In this document: piece by piece, positions 1-8,815 of the stretch
How the letters are laid out: each line of letters starts with the position of its first letter
Position numbering within the stretch: the first letter of the stretch is position 1
Assembly: GCA_009996515.1 (NCBI GenBank)
Contig: JAACZV010000029.1
Location: 1 to 38,249 of the forward strand
Origin: Comamonadaceae bacterium
GTDB taxonomy: Bacteria; Pseudomonadota; Gammaproteobacteria; Burkholderiales; Burkholderiaceae_C
Direction of reading: 5' to 3'
Length of the DNA stretch: 38,249 nucleotides
Position numbers and translations under genes: made by a program
The notes under the pieces: generated by a model
What the model was told of the DNA's origin: nothing
The model's database searches: none
What the model saw: the letters and a program-made list of their open reading frames with translations, nothing else

Positions 1-567
1 GGCTGCGGCCGGCCGCCCCGCGGCGGCCAGCGCCGTGGCGGCATGCACCCGCAGGCCGGCGTCACCGGGCCGCGCGGCGATCGCCTGGCCGAAGGCCTGC
101 GCGGCCTCGTCATGGCGCCCCAGCGCCAGCAGTGCGCGGGCACGGTTGCCCAGGGCCGCCGCCAGGCCCGGTTGCAGGGCCAGGGCCGCCTCGAAGGCCG
201 CCAGCGCCTCGGCCGGCTGGCCCAGCGCCAGCAGCGCGTTGCCCAGGTTGTTGTGCGCGCCGGCCAGCCGCGGCTGCAGATGCAGGGCCTGCTCGTAGGC
301 CTCGCGGGCCTCCGCCCAGCGGCCGCGGGCCGCCAGCAGCGCGCCCAGGTTGGCCGCCAGTTCCGCGTCGCCGGGCAGCAAGTCCCTGGCGCGCTGCAGG
401 GCCGGCAGCGCATCCTCGCCGAGCATCTGCTGGGCCACCGACAAGGCCTTCCACCAGGCGCCGTTGTCGGGCTGGCGAGTCAGCAGGCCGCGCGCAAGGG
501 CCGCCATCTCGGCATGGCGACCGGCCTGGAAAAGCGTGAAAAGTTCTTGAATTGCGGCTTCGGCCAT
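1..567 (-). CDS. TPR-repeat protein, C-terminus cut off by window edge
   Basis: The reading frame begins at the ATG at 565-567 on the minus strand (MAEAAIQELFTLFQAGRHAE) and stays open to base 1, giving 189 codons without a stop. After about 35 residues come regularly spaced 34-residue helical repeats with the TPR signature: LGALLAARGRWAEAREAYEQ, then LGNALLALGQPAEALAAFEA, then RALLALGRHDEAAQAFGQAI. TPR repeats are protein-interaction scaffolds. In this family they often precede a catalytic domain such as a glycosyltransferase or sulfotransferase, which would lie outside the window, so no function can be given. There is no signal peptide. It is divergent from the DUF1631 gene, with 89 bases between the two starts. 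Confidence 0.85.
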   Translation of the reverse strand, partial: MAEAAIQELFTLFQAGRHAEMAALARGLLTRQPDNGAWWKALSVAQQMLGEDALPALQRARDLLPGDAELAANLGALLAARGRWAEAREAYEQALHLQPRLAGAHNNLGNALLALGQPAEALAAFEAALALQPGLAAALGNRARALLALGRHDEAAQAFGQAIAARPGDAGLRVHAATALAAAGRPAAA

Positions 568-625
568 GCGGTTCGGGGGGGCGTTCAGAGGGGGCGACAC
601 GCCAGGTCGCACCAGGCTGGCGCCA

Positions 626-631
626 GATAAT
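626..631 (+). promoter_or_regulatory. possible -10 element of the DUF1631 gene
   Basis: GATAAT matches five of six bases of the sigma-70 -10 consensus. It lies 25 bases before the chosen ATG at 657, in an otherwise very GC-rich stretch. No convincing -35 element is visible at 16-18 bases upstream, so this is only a candidate. Confidence 0.3.
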
Positions 632-656
632 CTCATCTCGCCGCTGCCCTGCCTCC

Positions 657-2684
657 ATGCCCCCCGCCCTGCATCCCCACGACCTGCTCGACCACGCGCT
701 GACCGAGGCAGCCCCCCTGGCCCGCGAACTGCTGAACGTGGTGCAGGACGAGCTCGATGCCCAGCCCCAGCACTACCCGCTGCGCGAGGGCTGGCGCAAG
801 GCGCGCAGCCATTTCGCGGCCGACTTCGAGGGCAAGCTCATCGAGCTGCTGCAGGCCGGCCGGCGCGGCGAGGATCCGCTGCACCGCGCCCCGCTGCAGT
901 TCGGCGGCCTGGACAGCCTGAGCCTGGTCGACGAGCACCAGGCCTTGCAGGACGTGGCCATCGCCCATGTGGCCCGCACGGCCGAAGAGCTGAGCCGCGC
1001 CGAACTGCACCAGATCGGCAACTTCTTCGCCGCGCTGCGCGGCATCGCACGGGCCCGCGAGCGCGACAACCCGCTGCGCCCCGCCCTCTTCGCCCATGCG
1101 CTGCACCATGCGCTGGCGGCCAGCCCGCTGGGCGCCCAGGCCCAGTACGAGCTGATGCGCGTGGCCGCCCAGCCACTGGCCCGTGCGCTGCACCGCCTCT
1201 ACACCCAGGCCTGCGCGATGCTGCATGCCGCCGACATTGGCGACATGGTGGCCTCCCACGCCAACGCCCGCAGCGACCCGCTGGCCCACCAGCGCCTGGC
1301 CGAGGCCCGCGGCATCGGCGCGCGGCCCACGGCCCACGGCACGCTGGACGGCCTGTCGCGCCGTGTCGACGCCGTCAACTCGCGGCCCCAGGGCCTGGCC
1401 GCGTCGCGCGACCCGCAGGCACCCGCCCCCTTCGTACGCACGACGGGGCCGGACATGCTGAGCCGGCTCTATGACCAGATCCTGGCCGACCCGCGCCTGC
1501 TGCCGCCGCTCAAGGCCCTGCTCGCAAGACTGCAGATCGCCGTCGTGCGCCTGGCGCGCAGCGACAGCGCGCTGCTGCGCCGCCAGGACCACCCCACCTG
1601 GGCGCTGCTGAACCGCGTCGCGGCCCATGGCATGGGCTTCGAGCGCGCCGACGACCCACGCCTGGTCGCCTTCCTGCGCCTGATGGAGGCCGAGGCCCAG
1701 CTGCTGGTGGACGCGCCCACGCCCACGGCGGCGCTGTTCCAGCAGGTGCTGGCCCGCGTGGATGCCCACATCGACCAGCAGGCCCGCCAGAGCGGCGAGC
1801 GCAATGCCGTCGCGCTGGCGGCCCTGGAGCGCGAACAGCAGCGCGCCGAGTGGCGCCAGCTGCTGCGCGAGCAGGTCGATCACCAGATGCTGGATGCGCC
1901 GCTGGGCCCGCGCATGCACCGCTTCCTGCAGACCAGCTGGGTGGAGGTCATCGTCGCCGCCATGGTGCGCCATGGCCGCGACTCGGCCGAGGCCCAGGCC
2001 GCGATGGAGGTCGTCGACGCCATCATCGACAGCCTGACGACCCCGCGCGACCTGGCCGACCGCGAGGCGCTGCGCATGCGCCTGCCGGTGCTGATCGGGC
2101 GGCTGACCGCCGGCTGCGACAGCATCCAGCTGCCGCAGGCCCGGCGCGAGCCGGCGCTGACGGAGCTGATGGCGCAGCACGCCCGGCTGCTGCGCGGCCT
2201 GCCGGCGCTGGACCCGGCCGAGCGCCGCGCGCCACCCCGGCCGCCCGGCGCCAGCCAGGCCGCGCCGGCCTCGGCGGACGAGATCGTGCGCCGCCTGATG
2301 GAGGAGCGCGACTCGCAGCTGCCCTCGCACTGGCTGAGCGCCGACGTCGACCGCGGCGAGCTGCCCACCGTGCCGGTGCAGCTCTACAGCGACAACGACT
2401 CGCCCGATGCCCGTGCCGCGCTGCAGCGCTGGATAGACGGCGTGCAGATAGGCCACTGGTTCCATCTGTTCATCCAGGGCGACTGGCATACCGCGCAGCT
2501 GGCCTGGATAGGCGAAGGGCGCCAGTTCATGCTGTTCGTCGGCCGCGAGGCCGACGAGCGCCTGCCGCTGACGCGCCGCGCGCTGGAGGCCTTGCTGGCC
2601 AACGGCCTGATCACGGCGCTGGAGGACGACAGCCTGGTGCAGCGCGCCGTCGACACGCTGATGAGCAACCTGGACGGCGGCTGA
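657..2684 (+). CDS. DUF1631 family protein
   Basis: The product is 675 residues, mostly helical and acidic, and resembles the DUF1631 family of beta- and gammaproteobacteria, some members of which were once mislabelled thymidine phosphorylase. The N-terminal region (DLLDHALTEAAPLARELLNV, then DELDAQPQHYPLREGWRKAR) and the C-terminal segment after VDRGELPTVPVQLYSDN fit this family. The C-terminal part (IGHWFHLFIQGDWHTAQLAW) looks like a small beta domain. No catalytic motif is visible and the biochemical role is unknown. The frame is open back to 552, but the start at 657 (MPPALHPHD) is preferred because the upstream residues are low-complexity and shadow the divergent gene. It has no signal peptide and is probably cytoplasmic. 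It converges on engB. Confidence 0.85.
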   Translation: MPPALHPHDLLDHALTEAAPLARELLNVVQDELDAQPQHYPLREGWRKARSHFAADFEGKLIELLQAGRRGEDPLHRAPLQFGGLDSLSLVDEHQALQDVAIAHVARTAEELSRAELHQIGNFFAALRGIARARERDNPLRPALFAHALHHALAASPLGAQAQYELMRVAAQPLARALHRLYTQACAMLHAADIGDMVASHANARSDPLAHQRLAEARGIGARPTAHGTLDGLSRRVDAVNSRPQGLAASRDPQAPAPFVRTTGPDMLSRLYDQILADPRLLPPLKALLARLQIAVVRLARSDSALLRRQDHPTWALLNRVAAHGMGFERADDPRLVAFLRLMEAEAQLLVDAPTPTAALFQQVLARVDAHIDQQARQSGERNAVALAALEREQQRAEWRQLLREQVDHQMLDAPLGPRMHRFLQTSWVEVIVAAMVRHGRDSAEAQAAMEVVDAIIDSLTTPRDLADREALRMRLPVLIGRLTAGCDSIQLPQARREPALTELMAQHARLLRGLPALDPAERRAPPRPPGASQAAPASADEIVRRLMEERDSQLPSHWLSADVDRGELPTVPVQLYSDNDSPDARAALQRWIDGVQIGHWFHLFIQGDWHTAQLAWIGEGRQFMLFVGREADERLPLTRRALEALLANGLITALEDDSLVQRAVDTLMSNLDGG

Positions 2685-2697
2685 TGGCCCACCCCCA

Positions 2698-2800
2698 AGG
2701 GCGCTGACGCGACTCCCCTCAAGGGGGCGCCGCCAGCGGCCCGGCAAAGCCGGTTCCGCGGCGGCCGCGCGAGGGAGCGGCGGGCGACGCCGCCGCAGTC
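2698..2800. repeat. GC-rich REP-like intergenic hairpin cluster
   Basis: The 136-base gap between two convergent genes is filled by short inverted repeats. CCCC-TCAA-GGGG lies near 2715-2726, and a perfect CCGGC-AAA-GCCGG hairpin at 2741-2753. Further GC-rich, partly self-complementary sequence (CCGCGGCGGCCGCG) follows. Modules of the type 'CCCCTCAAGGGGG...GGCCCGGCAAAGCCGG' resemble extragenic repeats I associate with Burkholderiales genomes. Only one copy is in this window. It may also end transcription from both sides. Confidence 0.4.
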
Positions 2801-2820
2801 GCCCCACCCGCCGGACGGGC

Positions 2821-3570
2821 TCAGTCTTCCGGCTCGGCGACGGGCGCCGCTGCGAGCACGGCGTCCGGCACCTCGCCCGGGCTCCGATGCGCCAGTACCC
2901 ACTCGCGCAGCGCCATTGCGACGTCGCCGACGCCGCTCTTCTTCAGCGCCGAGAACAGCGTCACCGCCACGTCGGAATGCTCGGTCGTCATGCCGGCCAG
3001 GAAGTCGCCGGTCGCGCGCAGCGCGGCGTCGGCTTCCTTGCGGTTGAGCTTGTCGGACTTGGTCAGCAGCACCAGCAGCCGGATTTCGCCAGTGGCGACG
3101 CGCGCGGCGACGAACTCCAGCAATTGCTTGTCCAGGTCGGTCAGGCCCAGGCGCGAGTCCACCATCAGCACGACGCCGGACAGGCTGCGACGCACCTCCA
3201 GATAGTCGGCCATCACCTTCTGCCAGCGCAGCTTGGCCGCCTTGGCCACGGCCGCGTAGCCATAGCCGGGCAGGTCGGCGAACAGCGCATCCGGCGCGTC
3301 CTTGGGGCCCAGCTGGAACAGGTTGATGTGCTGGGTGCGGCCCGGCGTCTTGGACGCGAAGGCCAGGCGCTTCTGCTGCGCCAGCGTGTTGATGGCCGTG
3401 GACTTGCCGGCATTGGAGCGGCCCACGAAGGCGATCTCCGGCAGCTCGGTGGGCGGCAGGTGGATGAGCTGGCTGGCGGTGGTCAGGAAGCGCGCGGTGT
3501 GCGTCCAGGCCAGCGCGAGCTTTTCGGTAACCGGCTCGGCGGGCGCTGCATCAGGGATTTCGTTGGTCAT
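2821..3570 (-). CDS. engB: Ribosome biogenesis GTPase EngB (YsxC/YihA)
   Basis: This TRAFAC-class GTPase is needed for assembly of the large ribosomal subunit. The 249-residue product has the P-loop GRSNAGKS (about residues 50-57), the EngB-typical switch region around KTPGRTQHINLF, the G3 motif DLPGYGYA and the G4 motif TKSDK. The order and spacing are those of the family, and the length is slightly above the usual 200-220 because of short N- and C-terminal tails. The start MTNEIPDAAP is the first ATG. It is divergent from a diheme cytochrome c gene with 70 bases between starts, an arrangement I recognise from other betaproteobacteria. Confidence 0.97.
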   Translation of the reverse strand: MTNEIPDAAPAEPVTEKLALAWTHTARFLTTASQLIHLPPTELPEIAFVGRSNAGKSTAINTLAQQKRLAFASKTPGRTQHINLFQLGPKDAPDALFADLPGYGYAAVAKAAKLRWQKVMADYLEVRRSLSGVVLMVDSRLGLTDLDKQLLEFVAARVATGEIRLLVLLTKSDKLNRKEADAALRATGDFLAGMTTEHSDVAVTLFSALKKSGVGDVAMALREWVLAHRSPGEVPDAVLAAAPVAEPED

Positions 3571-3600
3571 GGCAGGGTCGGACGCTGTGATTCAGCATTG

Positions 3601-3606
3601 TAAAAT
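3601..3606 (+). promoter_or_regulatory. possible -10 element upstream of cytochrome c4
   Basis: TAAAAT lies 34 bases before the cytochrome c4 ATG, in the one AT-rich patch of the engB/cytochrome intergenic region. It matches five of six bases of the sigma-70 -10 consensus. The hexamer 17 bases upstream (TCGGAC) is a poor -35, so an activator or extended -10 may be needed. Confidence 0.35.
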
Positions 3607-3640
3607 TCCCAGGTTGCGCCCTTTGAGACCCCAACCATCC

Positions 3641-4255
3641 ATGAAGACTGTCGCCTTTCTCCTGTCGAGTCTGCTGCTGGCCGCCACGGCTCATGCGAAC
3701 GAGCCCGCGTCGGCCAAGCCCGATCTCGGCAAGGGCGGCATCATCGCGTCCCAGGTGTGCGCGGCCTGCCATACCGCCGACGGCTCGCGTGGCAGCCCGG
3801 CCAACCCCATCCTGCAGGGCCAGCACGCCGAATACCTGACCAAGCAACTCACCGAGTTCAAGTCCGGCAAGCGCAAGAACGCCGTCATGAGCGGCATGGT
3901 GGCCGCGCTGTCGGAGGAAGACATCCGCAACGTCTCCGCCTTCTACGCCGCCAAGACGGCCAAGCCCGGCTTTGCCAAGAACAAGGCCACGGTGATGCTG
4001 GGCGAGAAGATCTACCGCGGCGGCATCCCCGAGCGCAATGTGCCGGCCTGCGCCGGCTGCCACAGCCCCACCGGCGCCGGCATCCCGGCCCAGTACCCGC
4101 GCCTGGGCGGCCAGCATGGCGACTACGTCGAGGCCCAGATGACGGCCTTCCGCAGCGGCGCCCGCGCCAACAATCCCGTCATGATGACCGTGGCCGCGAA
4201 GATGAACGACGCGGAAATCAAGGCCGTCTCCGACTACATCGCCGGCCTGCGCTGA
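3641..4255 (+). CDS. Diheme cytochrome c4, periplasmic
   Basis: The 204-residue product has a classic Sec signal peptide (MKTVAFLLSSLLLAATAHA, cleaved near residue 19) and two class I cytochrome c domains. Their heme sites are CAACH at residues 40-44 and CAGCH at 137-141. Methionines that could be axial heme ligands lie in the AVMSGM segment and in the NNPVMMTVAAKM segment. The twin-domain layout and length match cytochrome c4, which passes electrons from the bc1 complex or other donors to terminal oxidases. The frame is open upstream to 3302, but that stretch is antisense to engB; the ATG at 3641 with its signal peptide is clearly right. A strong terminator follows, so the resB-ccsA maturation genes downstream are probably transcribed separately, although functionally linked. 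Confidence 0.95.
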   Translation: MKTVAFLLSSLLLAATAHANEPASAKPDLGKGGIIASQVCAACHTADGSRGSPANPILQGQHAEYLTKQLTEFKSGKRKNAVMSGMVAALSEEDIRNVSAFYAAKTAKPGFAKNKATVMLGEKIYRGGIPERNVPACAGCHSPTGAGIPAQYPRLGGQHGDYVEAQMTAFRSGARANNPVMMTVAAKMNDAEIKAVSDYIAGLR

Positions 4256-4278
4256 ACGTTCCGCAAGCCTCGTGAACG

Positions 4279-4308
4279 AAGGCCGGTGCTCCCCACCGGC
4301 CTTTTTTT
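4279..4308 (+). terminator. Rho-independent terminator after cytochrome c4
   Basis: A perfect 8-bp stem (GGCCGGTG at 4281-4288 pairing with CACCGGCC at 4294-4301) with a 5-base loop is followed by seven T residues (4302-4308). It sits 23 bases after the cytochrome c4 stop. Its presence inside the upstream extension of the resB frame argues that resB starts at 4329 and not at 4272. Confidence 0.9.
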
Positions 4309-4328
4309 CCGCCCCGCCCCAGCGCCCG

Positions 4329-6401
4329 ATGACCACTGCCCCCCCCCGCTCCTCCATCGCCCGCGAGTGGCTGGACCTGCTCGCGTCCATGCGCTTCGCC
4401 ATCGCGCTGCTCAGCGTGATCTGCATCGCCTCGGTGATCGGCACCGTGCTGCGCCAGAGCGAGCCCATGGGCAACTACATCAACCAGTTCGGCCCCTTCT
4501 GGGCCGAGGTGTTCGGCAAGCTGGGGCTGTACACCGTCTACAGCACGGGCTGGTTCCTGGTCATCCTGGTCTTCCTGGTCGTGTCGACCAGCCTGTGCAT
4601 CGCGCGCAACACGCCCAAGATCCTGGCCGACCTGAAGACCTACAAGGAGGGCGTGCGCGAGCAGTCGCTGCTGGCCCACCATCACAAGGCCTCCGGCGAG
4701 TTGCCCGGCGACCCGCAGCAGGCCCTGGCCGGCATCGGCGCGACGCTGACTCAGCTGGGCTGGAAGGCCCGCGTGCAGCAGCGCGACCACGGCATCATGG
4801 TCGCGGCGCGGCGCGGCGCGGCCAACAAGATCGGCTACCTGGCCGCGCACTCGGCCATCGTGCTCATCCTGGTGGGCGGCGTGCTGGACGGCAACGCCAT
4901 GGTCAAGCTGGCCATGTGGTTGCAGGGCAAGCAGCTCTACACCGGCTCAGGTCTGGTCTCCGACATCAGGCCGGAGCACCGCCTCTCCAGCGCCAACCCC
5001 AGCTTCCGCGGCAATGTGTCGGTCGCCGAGCACCAGCGCCAGGGCATCGCGGTGCTGAGCCTGCCCAGCGGCGTCGTGCTGCAGGACCTGCCCTTCGACA
5101 TCGAGCTGAAGAAGTTCAGCGTCGACTACTACCCCACCGGCATGCCCAAGAGCTTCGCCAGCGACATCGTCATCCATGACGGCGCGACGCTGCGCGAGGC
5201 CACGGTCAAGGTCAACGAGCCCGTCATCCACGACGGCCTGGCCATCTACCAGAGCAGCTTCGAGGACGGCGGCAGCCGGCTCAAGCTGCTGGCGCAGCCG
5301 CTGACCCAGGGTGGCGCGCCGCTGAGCCTGGAAGGCCGCGTCGGCAGCAAGCTGGCCCTGGGCGAGCAGACGCTGGAGCTGGACGGCCTGCGCGTCATCA
5401 ACGTCGAGAACCTGGCCGGCGAAGGCAACGCCAGCGGCGCCGACGTGCGCAAGGTCGACCTCGGCGAACGCCTGAGCCAGCACCTGGGCAGCGGCGCCAA
5501 GTCCAACTCGAGCAAGTCCCTGCACAACGTGGGCCCCAGCTTCAGCTACAAGCTGCGTGACGCCTCCGGCCAGGCGCGCGAGTACAACAACTACATGCTG
5601 CCCGTCGAGCTGGACGGGCAGAGGGTCTTCCTCGCCGGCGTGCGCGACACGCCGGCCGAGAACTTCCGCTACCTGCGCATGCCGGCCGACGAGAACGGCG
5701 AGCTGGCCGGCTGGCTGCGGTTGCGCCAGGCGCTGGCCGACGCCGGCCTGCGCGACGCCGCGGCGCAGCGCTACGCGGCGGCGGCCACGCCGCCCGGCCA
5801 GCCGCAGCTGGCGCCGCAGCTCAGGCTCACCGCCCAGCGCGCGCTGACGCTGTTCTCCGGCGCCGACGCCAAGCCCGGCGACGAGGTCAAGGGCGGCCTG
5901 CCCGCGCTGTCGCAGTTCATCGAGCGCGACGTGCCCGAGTCCGACCGCCAGCGCGTCTCCGAAGTGCTGCTGCGCATCCTCAACGGCAGCCTGTTCGAGC
6001 TGCACCAGCTGGCCCGCGAGCGCGCCGGCCTGGGCGCCGCGGCCGCCGACGCCGCCTCGCAGGCCTTCATGACCCAGGCCGTGCTGGCGCTGTCCGACAG
6101 CCTCTACTACCCCTCGCCGCTGCTGCTGCAGCTGCAGGACTTCGAGCAGGTGCAGGCCAGCGTCTTCCAGGTCGCGCGCGCCCCCGGCCAGAAACTGGTC
6201 TATCTGGGCGCCCTCTTGCTCATCATCGGCGTCTTCGCCATGCTCTACATCAAGGAGCGCCGGCTGTGGGTCTGGATCACCCCCGGCGCCGACGCCAACG
6301 GTTCGCAGGTGCGCATGGCCATGTCCAGCACCCGCGAGTCGCCCGACAACGCCACCCTGTTCGCGCAGCTCAAGGCGGCCGTGCTGAAGGAGACCTCATG
6401 A
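4329..6401 (+). CDS. resB: Cytochrome c biogenesis protein ResB (Ccs1)
   Basis: ResB/Ccs1 is the membrane partner of CcsA in System II cytochrome c maturation, which delivers heme to the periplasm and attaches it to apocytochromes. The 690-residue product has hydrophobic segments near residues 20-40, 75-100 and 165-185, then a large periplasmic domain, and a last membrane helix near residue 625 (LVYLGALLLIIGVFAMLYIK) followed by a cytoplasmic tail. This is the usual topology and length for betaproteobacterial ResB. The start at 4329 (MTTAPPRSSIAREWLDLL) is chosen because the terminator at 4279-4308 occupies the upstream in-frame extension. Its stop overlaps the ccsA start. Confidence 0.95.
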   Translation: MTTAPPRSSIAREWLDLLASMRFAIALLSVICIASVIGTVLRQSEPMGNYINQFGPFWAEVFGKLGLYTVYSTGWFLVILVFLVVSTSLCIARNTPKILADLKTYKEGVREQSLLAHHHKASGELPGDPQQALAGIGATLTQLGWKARVQQRDHGIMVAARRGAANKIGYLAAHSAIVLILVGGVLDGNAMVKLAMWLQGKQLYTGSGLVSDIRPEHRLSSANPSFRGNVSVAEHQRQGIAVLSLPSGVVLQDLPFDIELKKFSVDYYPTGMPKSFASDIVIHDGATLREATVKVNEPVIHDGLAIYQSSFEDGGSRLKLLAQPLTQGGAPLSLEGRVGSKLALGEQTLELDGLRVINVENLAGEGNASGADVRKVDLGERLSQHLGSGAKSNSSKSLHNVGPSFSYKLRDASGQAREYNNYMLPVELDGQRVFLAGVRDTPAENFRYLRMPADENGELAGWLRLRQALADAGLRDAAAQRYAAAATPPGQPQLAPQLRLTAQRALTLFSGADAKPGDEVKGGLPALSQFIERDVPESDRQRVSEVLLRILNGSLFELHQLARERAGLGAAAADAASQAFMTQAVLALSDSLYYPSPLLLQLQDFEQVQASVFQVARAPGQKLVYLGALLLIIGVFAMLYIKERRLWVWITPGADANGSQVRMAMSSTRESPDNATLFAQLKAAVLKETS

Positions 6402-7747
6402 ACACCACCACCTTCGACCTGCCGCGCCGCCACGCGCTGCAGCGCCGCGACACGCTCGACTGGATCTTCGCCGCCCTGGTGCTGCTGGGCGGCGGCTATG
6501 CCTTCAGCCGCTACCACGCCAGCATGGACGTCTACGAGCAGGGCATCCTGCTGTGCGCCATGCCGGCGCTGATCGCACTGGGCTGGTTCTGGAAGCCGCT
6601 GCGCCTGCTGTGCGTGGGCGTGGGCGCGGCCACGCTGCTGGCCATCGCGCTGTACGGCCGGCACACCGACGGCTTCGGCGCCGACCTGGCCGCCGGCGAG
6701 CAGGTGTTCTGGCTGAAGTACCTGCTGTCCAGCCAGAGCGCCATCCTGTGGATGAGCCTGCTGTTCACGATGAGCATGCTGTTCTACTGGGGCGGCTTCT
6801 TCACCGGCGCCGGCCGCAACAGCGTGGCCGAGGTCATAGGCTCCAAGCTGGCCTGGGCCGGCGTCTTCATGGCGCTGGTGGGCACCATGGTGCGCTGGTA
6901 CGAGAGCCACCAGATCGCCGCCGACATCGGCCACATCCCGGTCAGCAACCTCTACGAGGTTTTCGTGCTGTTCTGCTGGATGACCACGCTGTTCCACCTC
7001 TACTACGAAGCCCGCTTCGCGACGCGCTCGCTGGGCGCCTATGTGATGCTGGTCGTCAGCGGCGCGGTCGCCTTCCTGCTCTGGTACACGGTGGCGCGCG
7101 ACGCCCAGGAGATCCAGCCGCTGGTGCCGGCGCTGCAGAGCTGGTGGATGAAGATCCACGTGCCGGCCAACTTCGTCGGCTACGGCTGCTTCGCGCTGGC
7201 CGCCATGGTGGCCCTGGCCTATCTGCTGAAGACGGCCACGCAGCGCGCGCTGCTCATCGGCCTCATCGCGATGCCGCTGGGCATCGTCGCCCTCATCCTG
7301 GCCGTGCGCTTCGGCGCCGGGCTGGACGCGGCCACCATCGCCGGCATGAACGGCTGGGCCTACAAGATCACCGGCGTCGCCGCCTTCCTGGGCCTGGCTG
7401 TCGCGCTGCGCAGCCGCCTGACGGCGCGCCTGCCCGACCTGCCCCAGCTCGACGACCTCATGTACAAGGCCATCGCGCTGGGCTTTGCGTTCTTCACCAT
7501 CGCCACCATCCTGGGCGCCTTCTGGGCCGCGGAGGCCTGGGGCGGCTACTGGAGCTGGGACCCCAAGGAGACCTGGGCGCTGATCGTCTGGCTGAACTAC
7601 GCCGCCTGGCTGCACATGCGGCTGATGAAGGGTCTGCGCGGCATGGCCTCGGCCTGGTGGGCGCTGGTGGGCCTGCTGGTGACCACCTTCGCCTTCCTGG
7701 GCGTCAACATGTTCCTGTCGGGCCTGCACAGCTACGGCACGCTGTGA
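6398..7747 (+). CDS. Cytochrome c biogenesis protein CcsA/CcsB (heme handling)
   Basis: This 449-residue polytopic membrane protein belongs to the heme-handling-protein superfamily and forms the System II heme export and ligation complex with ResB. Its tryptophan-rich WWD signature (WGGYWSWDPKETWALIVWLN, near residues 381-400) is intact. The flanking histidines expected as heme ligands are present in the IHVPANF region and near the C-terminus (SGLHSYGTL). The ATG overlaps the resB stop (ATGA), so translation is probably coupled. In betaproteobacteria the gene is usually called ccsB; other lineages call the same protein ccsA or resC, so the symbol is left empty. Confidence 0.95.
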   Translation: MNTTTFDLPRRHALQRRDTLDWIFAALVLLGGGYAFSRYHASMDVYEQGILLCAMPALIALGWFWKPLRLLCVGVGAATLLAIALYGRHTDGFGADLAAGEQVFWLKYLLSSQSAILWMSLLFTMSMLFYWGGFFTGAGRNSVAEVIGSKLAWAGVFMALVGTMVRWYESHQIAADIGHIPVSNLYEVFVLFCWMTTLFHLYYEARFATRSLGAYVMLVVSGAVAFLLWYTVARDAQEIQPLVPALQSWWMKIHVPANFVGYGCFALAAMVALAYLLKTATQRALLIGLIAMPLGIVALILAVRFGAGLDAATIAGMNGWAYKITGVAAFLGLAVALRSRLTARLPDLPQLDDLMYKAIALGFAFFTIATILGAFWAAEAWGGYWSWDPKETWALIVWLNYAAWLHMRLMKGLRGMASAWWALVGLLVTTFAFLGVNMFLSGLHSYGTL

Positions 7748-7762
7748 GGCAACGTCGCCGGC

Positions 7763-8815
7763 TCAGCCCTGCTGCCGGCGCTCCAGCTTGACGCGGTACA
7801 TCGCCGCGTCAGACTCGCGCAGCACCTGCTCGATGCTCGCCCGCAGCGGGTCCACGCAGGCCACGCCGACACTGGCGCCGGCGTAGTCCACGTGGGTCGG
7901 GCCGGCCGGATGGCGGCCCACGGTGGCCGCGGCCAGCCGCTGCTGCAGCAGCCGCGCGGCCTCCGCGCCATCCTCGTCCAGCTTGGGCCCCAGGCCGATG
8001 ACGACAAACTCGTCGCCGCCCATGCGCGCCAGCACGTCGCCGCCACGCAGCGCCGCCTGCAGCTGGGCCGCGATGCTGCACAGGAACTCGTCGCCGGCGT
8101 CGTGGCCGTGGCCGTCATTGATCTGCTTGAAACCATCCAGGTCGATGGCGCCGGCCAGCAGCCAGCTGCCGGTGCGCTGCGCGAGCGCGCTCAGCTGAGC
8201 CAGCTCGCGCAGCAGCGCGCGGCGGTTCAGCAGCCCGGTCAGCGCATCGGTCAGGGCCTGGGTCTGCAGTTCGGCATTGGCGCGCTGCAACCGCTCGACG
8301 AGGCGTTCGCGCTCCACATGCTGCTCGATGAGGCGGGCGAACAGGCGCAGCACATGCTGGGCCTCGGCCGTCAGCGGCTGGCGCTGCGAGCTGGCGGCGC
8401 ACAGCGTGCCGTACAGCGCGCCCTCGTCGGTGCGCACGGGCGTGCTGACATAGGTCTGTATGCCCAGCAGGCGGGCCGCGTCGGAGTCGCCCCACAGGCT
8501 GGCGACGCAGTCCGTGTACGGCCGGCCCTCATCCAGCGCGCGCTTGCACAAGGTGTCGCCCCAGGGCACGCTCAGGCCCTCGGGGATCTGCAGCTCGCGC
8601 GAGTTGCGCGCATAGACCACATGCTGCAGGCCCTGATCGAGATCGATGGTGGTCAGATAGGTCGACTCCAGGCCGGTCACGGTCTCGAGCATTTCGAGCA
8701 GCGGGCGGGTCAGGTCCTCCAGCGTGCGGGCCTTGCTGACGGAATCGGAAAGCTGGGCGAAGAGGGAGTCCATGTCCTGCGGAGAGTGGCGACCGGCGTA
8801 CTGTAGGGGCCTCAT
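7763..8815 (-). CDS. GAF-domain diguanylate cyclase
   Basis: The product makes cyclic di-GMP. A GAF domain (about residues 30-165) is followed by a short helical linker and a GGDEF domain (about 185-345). The active site is GGDEF at residues 266-270, with the substrate-site segment IDLDGFKQINDGHGHDAGDE. The inhibitory I-site RGGD (257-260) is five residues upstream, so feedback inhibition by the product is expected. There is no membrane segment, so it is a soluble sensor for a small ligand. The first ATG (8815) overlaps the AsnC-type regulator's stop as ATGA and suits coupling; an alternative ATG at 8773 (MDSLFAQLSDSV) begins just before the helical lead-in. It converges on ccsA. Confidence 0.93.
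   Translation of the reverse strand: MRPLQYAGRHSPQDMDSLFAQLSDSVSKARTLEDLTRPLLEMLETVTGLESTYLTTIDLDQGLQHVVYARNSRELQIPEGLSVPWGDTLCKRALDEGRPYTDCVASLWGDSDAARLLGIQTYVSTPVRTDEGALYGTLCAASSQRQPLTAEAQHVLRLFARLIEQHVERERLVERLQRANAELQTQALTDALTGLLNRRALLRELAQLSALAQRTGSWLLAGAIDLDGFKQINDGHGHDAGDEFLCSIAAQLQAALRGGDVLARMGGDEFVVIGLGPKLDEDGAEAARLLQQRLAAATVGRHPAGPTHVDYAGASVGVACVDPLRASIEQVLRESDAAMYRVKLERRQQG

Noticed and set aside
633-2807. Minus-strand open frame of 724 codons opposite DUF1631
   Set aside because: Antisense shadow without motifs; the plus-strand frame matches a known family.
4272-4328. Upstream extension of resB to an earlier ATG
   Set aside because: The stretch contains the intrinsic terminator of the cytochrome c4 gene, and the ATG at 4329 gives the normal ResB N-terminus.
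7757-7779. Terminator hairpin GCCGGC...GCCGGC between ccsA and the diguanylate cyclase gene
   Set aside because: A 6-bp stem with an 11-base loop is common by chance at this GC content, and half of it lies in coding sequence.
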